From: Laguncularia racemosa
Taxonomy: Eukaryota > Streptophyta > Magnoliopsida > Myrtales > Combretaceae
Reading direction: 5' to 3'
Length of the DNA: 64,000 nt
Assembly: GCA_037954665.1 (NCBI GenBank)
Contig: JBBMOL010000133.1
Span: forward strand, 1,550,001-1,614,000
Shown piece by piece: positions 57,380 through 64,000 of the stretch. The position numbers and the translations under genes are program-made. Below the pieces are notes generated by a model. The model was not told where the DNA came from. It did not search any database and saw nothing but the letters and a program-made list of their open reading frames with translations. How positions within the stretch are numbered: position 1 is the first letter of the stretch; every line of letters starts with the position of its first letter.

Positions 57380-58695
57380 AATATTAAATTAAAATAAAAG
57401 TTAGGCATGCCTAAGAATTTTTCGATTTACACGGCCTATATCCTAAACTGGTACATTTTCTCCATTAGGAATTTGAACGAAAGGAACATAAAGATTTATA
57501 ATGACATTTGTCATAGATTTAATTTTGCAAGCTATATCTTCTATAGCCCCTATATCAATAATCCATGAGTTTGTCTTACTAGAACAATTTTGTGAAATCA
57601 TATTTGCAAATAGCCCAGCACTTGATTCAGTTGATCGATGGTCAAGTAAACTGATTAATTGTTGTATTTGAGTTAGTGTGAGACTTAGATATTTAGAGGC
57701 ATTAGTGGTGGTAGCAAATTTTTGGTTTGGTTCTATAAATGAAGTTATGGCTATACATGATTGTTGTTAATCTCCTTTTGGTTGGGGCTTTCTCTAACCA
57801 GGTGTATATCCAATGATCTCAAAACAATTCTTAAAAGAATGATTGTTTTTATTACAATGAGTGCAACAGAGTCGATTATCACGCTTTTCTCCTCTACGAT
57901 CATTCACTTGGTCATTTCTTCACCATCCCACTAGTCCTTTAGCTAACAAGGTTGTGGCCTCAACCATAGGAACACGAGTAGCAGTTACATTATGCATCTT
58001 TTCATCTTGAGCAACCTTAGCATATGCTCTTCGATGCCTTGGCAACGGTTCTATGCTAAGGATTTGGGATCAAACTATCTTATAGGTGTGATCTAGTCCC
58101 ATCAAAAAGTCAAAAACTTTCTCTTCCTCATGCATCTCTTGCATCTTCTTACCTACACCATAGGTGCATATAGGCATTGGTTTGAGACTTTGTAATGTAC
58201 TTTAAACACTTTTCAATTTGCCATAATATGTAGAGATGGGTGACTTTTCTTGTTGTAATAGAACAATTGTTTGCTTCAACTCATACACCTTAGGTGTAAT
58301 TCCTTGAGTGAATTCCTCAAAATCAGACTATACTTATCTTATAGTATCAACATGAGTGGCACTGACTTGCAATTCTTCAGAAATAGAATTAATCAGCCAT
58401 GATTTAACCATTGCATTGAATCCAATATTGGTAATCCCTAGAATGAACATTGGGTTTTTCAATTAATCCATCTATGAACCCCACTTTGTTTTTGGATTGA
58501 AACATGTTCAAGAAGCTATTTCTCTAAGTGAAATAATTATCTCCATTTTCATTTAGAGGTTATGTAACAAAGATCAAGCTTGGTTGATCCGATGGATGCA
58601 AGTAGTATGGAGATTTGATATCTACTTTGATTTGTGCATTAATAGTAGGCACTAGAGTCTATTGGTTTCAATTTGTAGAATTGGTAGTCATGGTA
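57380..58695 (-). pseudogene. Copia gag remnant
   Basis: Minus strand. N-terminal SPYYLHPSDQPSLIFVT, NLNENGDNYF-like, MFQSKNKVGFIDGLIEKPN (about 58440-58630) and a zinc knuckle CTHCNKNNHSFKNC followed by FEIIGYTPG (about 57820-57880). Broken by several stops. Confidence 0.82.
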
Positions 58696-58725
58696 AAGAG
58701 AATAGAAGCTTTGATAGGAGTCAAT

Positions 58726-58737
58726 GCTCTAATACCA
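58726..58737 (-). other. Primer binding site of the copia element
   Basis: Minus strand TGGTATTAGAGC, one change from TGGTATCAGAGC (initiator tRNA-Met), directly against the 5' LTR. Confidence 0.85.
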
Positions 58738-59007
58738 TGAAAATTTTGAAGTATGTTATTAATCAATAATTGTGCATGTACAATCAAACTATATACTAGT
58801 TACAAATTACATGAAAGGAAAGTACAATCGTATAATCTAGCTACTAATGATGAAGGAATCTCTCAATAATTATTCTTACAATCTTTATAATTAAACAACT
58901 AATAATGAGAAAATCAATTGATGATTATTCCTATAATCCTAATATGTGCAAGAATAATTATGATAAGAGATGTATGTCAAAATATATGTAATAAATCTTC
59001 TCCTTTA
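58738..59007 (-). repeat. 5' LTR of the copia element
   Basis: 270 bp; plus strand tgaaaattttgaagt...ttctccttta. Colinear with 54046-54367 apart from the 52-bp duplication there. Confidence 0.88.
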
Positions 59008-59673
59008 ACCTAGCTTAGCCCATAAGCAATCGACAAGTTAGATTAGATTAATTATTTTCAACCTAGTATTGAACGGGCTAGTCTTTGTGTTTGATCTTTA
59101 GGATCCATAGATGCACACCTATTGAGTCAAATTTAAATACGATTCTCGATTCGTACCACCATGTCCAAGACCCGGCCTAGCCTACCTCCATAGACCATCT
59201 TGAATTCAAGTTGGCGGGTCAAACCCAAGCCTACCCCAGCACTTGGACACTAACATTGGTTCCACAATTCCTGGCAACAAACCAAGTCAGTCCGCTCTGG
59301 AGTTAAAGAAAGAGCCTTTAGACCCTCCCATGTCTACCCCTATTTATTTATTTATTCATTTTTTGTGTACTTCTGATTTTTATAATATACAAACTTTTCC
59401 TTCATGGGTAAAGCATAGCATAATATACAAACTTTCATTCCAAAAACAACATCTTTTCGTTTTAACCACAGATCCTACTTAGTATTTCCTCGCACGAAAT
59501 GGAAATGAAAAATAATAATAAAAATAAATACATAAAACTCCACAAACACCTTTTCAACTTGTTAAGAGTAGAACAAAGCCATTCTGCACTATTATTAAAT
59601 GCAACAGTTACCTTAAAATTTCACTCATGAAAGATTTTCATCTTCTGCATTCACCTCAAGCACACCCTTTCCA
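59008..59673. other. 3' flank of the NPF gene
   Basis: Contains the presumed 3' UTR of the NPF gene (minus strand, roughly 59560-59673, since it is partly conserved next to the pseudogene at 5740-5830). The remainder is non-coding, with a tttatttatttatt stretch near 59340. Confidence 0.5.
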
Positions 59674-62026
59674 TTATTGATAGCTTGTTGACCTACCACT
59701 CTCACTTCGTGCATCTTCTCTACGTGCGCTAACTCCTGCCAAGAACCTCTTTGCAAAGAGATTGTAATATACAAGATTCACAATGCTTATCGAGGCGATA
59801 ATGAAGTAATAGTAATCAAGCCTGCACTTGTTAAGATCACGAGAACCAACCCATGGAATGTTCCCATTTCTCGCTGTTAACTTGTGGATGATGCTGACAA
59901 GCGAAGATGTCAGGTAATTTGCTAAAGAGAATGAAAGAAAATTTATTGCCCCCCCAACGGTCCTCAAGTTCTCTGGCACCTGTGAAGTCAGCAATTCCAT
60001 TACTGCAATGGCTGCAAAAGCTTCAATGAGTCCTGATAGTGCAAATTGTGGCACGAGCCATGCAACACTCAGTGGGGCAACCGCAGATTTGTGCTTCAAA
60101 GCCGTTTCACGACGCTTCCTCTCGACTATTGCAGCTGTTGACATGCATAGAATCGCCATTAGAATGCCAATGTTCATCCTTTGCTGTATCGTGAGTTTCG
60201 TACGATTCTTGCCCTGGATTTTCTTGGTAGCACGCGGTATGACGAATTCGTATAGGAATATCCATAATGAAAGAACAATCATAGAACTGAGTGATATCCA
60301 GGTTGGGGGAATTTGAAAATGCGGTCCAACTGATAGGTCCATTTGGAATACTTGAAGAATCCCATTCACATTTTGCTGATCCATCGCCAGGAAACACAGA
60401 ATTCCTGATAGCCAAGCCGGACCGATCGCAACAAGGCATTTTAGCTGCTCTACCTGTTGCACACTGCATAATCTCCAGCGATCCTTAGCCCTGCCTTGAC
60501 TATTTAGCTCACTTGGATCTGCCACTATAGCTGCCTTGTCAAGGAATCTGAACCTCTCAGTATGTTCCAGTTTTCTTACCTCTGAATTGTATTCTTCCAT
60601 AGGAATTTCATATAATGCCCTGTTGTCATTATGTTGAATACTTAAATGGCGTTTCCTCCAGGACGCGACAATCACTTTAACTAGTTCCGCATAAACGCTT
60701 CCTTGGGGCCTCACGCGAAGGTAAGTGTGGCGTCCCAGCAAGAATACGAAAATGGAGAATGCCAAGCAGCTGGTGGGGATGGCAAGGCCTATTACCCAAC
60801 TTATCTTGGTCTGGATGTAGACAACAGCTGTGAGAGCTATTATCAATGTAGCTGTGAAGGACAAGTACCACCAATTATAGAAGCTCTGCAAGTTCTTGTT
60901 CACTTTCTTGCCATCGAGGAATTGGTCTGCCCCGAAAGCGATGCAACACGGTCGGATGGCTCCTGCTCCTATTGACACAAAACCAAGACCCGCAATCAGG
61001 AAGGCAAGGTGGCCACCACTTGGATGTTCACAATCCGTTTGATTTTTACAAGGTTCGGGTCTTAGTTCCGCTATAGCAGCAGTTAGAGTCAACATCCCCA
61101 TTCCCTGAGCTTAACCAAAACAAAAGCTTTAGTTATAAGGGAAAAAAAGGCAGAATCTAGCTAGCACAATTTATTTCGGGACTATGTCACATTACTATGT
61201 AAATTTTAAGTGCCTTTTCGATTTCATTCCTGAACTATGATATTACTATATGTCATACTCAATTGTATTTTTACTTCTCAATGTTACTACCAAAACTTTG
61301 ATAATTATACTTGATTCAATATTTTTTTCCTTTTTCCTAGTTGCCAACCTTATATATGAATGCTTACATGTCATTTTCTTTTCATTTGTTACAACAGCAG
61401 CAATTAAAATGAAAGTAAGAAAAGTTAATGAAGATTGTAATGCTAACAGGTGAAAAATCAATTGAGTTTGATATTAAAATTAATAAGCCAAATTGAAAAA
61501 AGGCCCTAACCTGATATAAAGGTAGTGATGTTAGCCCCTTTATTATTTTAAGATACACGAAATATACTCTAGAGAAATAAGATTCATGTACCAGGAAAGA
61601 TGCTGCGCAACCGTATAGGAGGGTGCGAAACCGGCCTAAATACTTCTCAGCGATAAATGCACCGGCCAGTGGCAAAATATTGGTACAACCAGACCAAATA
61701 CTGACCATGTTGATCAAGAACACACCATAGAGATTATACTTTGTTTTTAGATACACAGGCAAATTCATAATCAAACTCATTGAAGCCAGCCTCTCAAATG
61801 ATTCATTCCCTTCAAAATCAACAAAGCTGAACGATTAGATTCATAAAACAACACGAAACAAAAACATAAGCATGTTGGAACCGATGTTCTAGTTCTTTTC
61901 TTCCCTTTTCCTATATTTTGTTCTTTGTGAATTACCAAGTATGTAGAATATGGACTTCCATCCTCCTTTGGGAGGGGCAGGAAGGATCGGATTTTCCGAG
62001 TCCGAATTTTCTCTTTCCCTGTCCAT
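59674..62026 (-). CDS. NRT1/PTR family (NPF) transporter, NPF2-like, three exons
   Basis: Proton-coupled nitrate/peptide-type transporter of the plasma membrane or endomembranes; the substrate cannot be read from sequence. Coding exons on the minus strand: 62026-61936, 61809-61592 and 61104-59674, with GT-AG introns of 126 and 487 bp; 579 codons, the usual NPF length. The start is ATG 62026 (gagccATGG context), giving MDRERENSDSENPILPAPPK and GGWKSIFYIL. Exon 2 opens with the proton-coupling ExxER motif as ESFER (residues 33-37). Residues 159-165 are AFGADQF, followed by YNWWYLSF. A hydrophilic central loop spans about 232-330. C-terminal blocks are GLIEAFAAIAVMELLTSQVP and NKCRLDYYYF. NPF2 clade by resemblance (NESFERLASMSL, SFTATLIIAL). 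The frame is intact throughout, unlike the duplicate at 5835-6808/28551-28935. Confidence 0.93.
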
Positions 62027-64000
62027 GGCTCCACCGCTCCGCCACCGTCTTCTTCCTCCTTCAACCTCAGTATCACTATTATTTTTTGATGTTTCTATAC
62101 ATGTTTTTGTTTTTTTATCCTTCTAAAAATGGCAAAAAAGAAGCATTATAGTTTGTAACTTCTATTTAACAAAACATCCAAACTTCTTATTCACCACACA
62201 ATTTTCTTAAAAATAGAAACTAAATAAGAGAGTTGTAACTAAATAGACTTAAACTTAACTTTCTGTTGACAATGCCTAGGTGTATTGTATCTTTTCCCCT
62301 TCTATCCTTTTTCTTTTCTTTTCTTTTTTTTTCAATTTTTTGGGCCAACTTTTCTTTCTTTCTTGAATAGCATGTTTTCACTATTATGTTCTTTTTTTAT
62401 GTGTAACTGTATCTTTCAATTTTCATCCAATAAATAGTTGGAACTGGTATCTTTTTGGTAAGAACACTCGGTGCTTTTCCTTTTTTGTTCAGTTTCAGTC
62501 CCCTCAAGAAGAAACTAGAAAATCAATGCTACATATATCCATGTGCGGCATCAGCCATTGAGTGAATATATATATCTCTGCTGACCAAAAGCAGATGAGG
62601 CTATTGATGCCTCATTCCAACGTTTTATCGTGCTGATAATCCAAAAATTTCCTAAAAGATGCTTGTAATATACTCTAATTTCTCATTATTAAATTATGTA
62701 TTTATTGATATCTATGAATACATACTGCTTTATATAAGGAATACTCAATGCAAGAGCTAGTTTATATGCAAGTCCGATATTCTCATATTTATTTTATCAT
62801 AGTGTAACAAACCCTTTATTCTTATGAGATGCACAAGTTTCCTTACAATTACACGTTTTTCTTTCCCTATTATAGTTCTATTAAGAATTTCACTAATTTC
62901 CTATCATCATCATGCTCATTCAAGACATTTTGAATCTTTTGGGATAAACATGAAATTTGGTTGCTAACTACCTGTTAAAATCAACATAAACACGTCATTA
63001 ATCGGATGTAGCAACAAGAATTTCATTAGAAAGCAAAATTTCTCTCCCCTTTTTTTGGTAATGAAATATAGAATTACAATATATATATATATCATATTAT
63101 TTAGGTGTTTACATGTTATATATAACATGTATAACAATATATACTTTAGATAGAAAGAATATATCACCGCTCTCGTGCTTATTTATTGGATAAGAATAAA
63201 TCATATTGATGTTCCAATTAATCGATAACAAAAGTATGTCTTGAAACATGTGTAGAATTTTTTTATTGGTATAATTTACTATTAACAAAGTAGTTTGCAA
63301 AGCAGATTAATAAAAAAATATGATATAAAGAGAGAGAGAAAGAGAAGAAACTTCTCGCCATCAGGAAAAAAATAGGTAGATTGTCTTCTTCTTCTTCTTT
63401 AGTATCTTATTTGTATTTATTTAAAATTTAGTATTTAAAAAACTATTTATCTATATTTTACCTTCATAATTATGATAAGAATGGTGATTGCAAAATGAAA
63501 TATGAAAAGTAAAAGTTCACATACTTTTAAAAGAAATGATTTAAAAAATATATTTTATACATTAGAAAAGGAAATATTAGTTGATATTTTTATAAAAATG
63601 AATAAAGTAATAGATAAATTTGTTTAAATTTCTTAAGATAATTAGGTATTTAATTTTATAAAAGGGATATATATGTATTTTTATTTGCATCTTTTTTGTA
63701 TCTTATTCTTAATAAATATATATATATGTTCGAACATATGTCAAGCGAATGCTAAACAAATGAAAAAATGATGAATAAAACAAGCCCTTATTTCAATATT
63801 AGGAAAGAGAAAGACTAAAATAAATAATATATATGTTGTAGGTTGAAGGTTATTTAGGTAAATCTCCATTGGTGAGGGCCAATTGAAATTCAGATTCCAC
63901 CCTTTTCAAATGTGGAATCAAATCCTCTTTATTTGAAGTCGGAATTGCACTTGTGGTTTCTATAAAAGTGCTTTTAGTTTAAAAAATGAAATAGAACTTA
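62027..64000. other. Upstream region of the NPF gene
   Basis: About 2 kb of AT-rich DNA containing the 5' UTR and promoter of the minus-strand NPF gene. I could not fix the transcription start. The zone 62280-62400 is a pyrimidine-rich tract on the plus strand (purine-rich on the gene strand). (AT)n at about 63081-63092, gagagagagaaagagaag at 63331-63349 and (CTT)n at 63383-63399 are simple repeats. No other gene is recognisable. Confidence 0.5.

Larger units (their letters stand above)
54046..59007 (-). mobile_element. Ty1/copia LTR retrotransposon (degenerate)
   Basis: About 5.0 kb on the minus strand with LTRs 54046-54367 (3') and 58738-59007 (5'), a Met-type PBS (58726-58737) and a PPT (54368-54379). 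Domain order on the minus strand is gag with zinc knuckle, GAG-pre-integrase, integrase, RT, RNase H. Integrase before RT is the copia order. Flanks share acct (left gacct 54041-54045, right aacct about 59007-59011), a probable 5-bp TSD with one change. Frameshifts and stops occur in every domain. Confidence 0.92.

Noticed and set aside
61777..62076. A 99-codon minus-strand ORF at the 5' end of the NPF gene as its own gene.
   Set aside because: It is the wrong frame across exon 1 and intron 1. The in-frame reading from 62026 gives the expected NPF N terminus with proper splice sites.
1..64000. tRNA, rRNA or organelle-derived insertions.
   Set aside because: No cloverleaf with an A/B box pair and no rRNA or plastid gene segment was noticed by eye; a tRNAscan and organelle BLAST would be needed to exclude small ones.

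Overview
This is nuclear DNA of a flowering plant. It is AT-rich, has GT-AG introns, carries one intact NRT1/PTR-family (NPF) transporter gene, and is otherwise almost entirely plant transposable elements (Ty3/gypsy Tekay and Tat/Ogre types, a Ty1/copia element, Mutator-like TIR elements). The species cannot be told from the sequence. Codon-level reading was done by eye, so domain edges are approximate, while element ends were fixed from matching termini and target-site duplications (TSDs).

Layout. 72-5511: a TIR element (MULE-A) carrying a decayed plant mobile domain (PMD) gene and about 145-bp tandem repeats. 5835-6808 and 28551-28935: two halves of one NPF pseudogene (minus strand), split by a Tekay-type retrotransposon (6809-28550, minus strand, TSD atcac). 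That element is itself split in its pol gene by a Tat/Ogre-type retrotransposon (10789-23881, plus strand, TSD ttggg) with a 122-bp tandem repeat in its 3' region. 29751-49415: a second Tat-lineage element (minus strand, two 573-bp LTRs, TSD ataat). It holds an antisense PMD-like extra ORF, captured or host gene fragments resembling the PTM-type DDT/PHD nuclear protein, a second PMD-carrying TIR element (MULE-B, 32698-38043), and two solo LTRs of a third family (35320-36142 and 46803-47662). 50848-52901: a solo LTR of the Ogre family seen at 10789-23881. 54046-59007: a degenerate Ty1/copia element. 59674-62026: the intact three-exon NPF gene (minus strand, 579 codons).

History that the nesting implies: an NPF tandem duplication; decay of one copy; Tekay insertion into the decayed copy; Ogre insertion into Tekay; separately, a Tat insertion downstream, later hit by MULE-B and by two short LTR elements that recombined to solo LTRs. 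All three Ty3 elements have lost the reverse-transcriptase catalytic core yet keep gag and integrase remnants, so none can move by itself. The most novel-looking items are the PMD/145-bp-satellite TIR family (two dated copies with 9-10 bp TSDs) and the Tat element combining an antisense PMD ORF with host-gene fragments. No complete undescribed biochemical system is evident.
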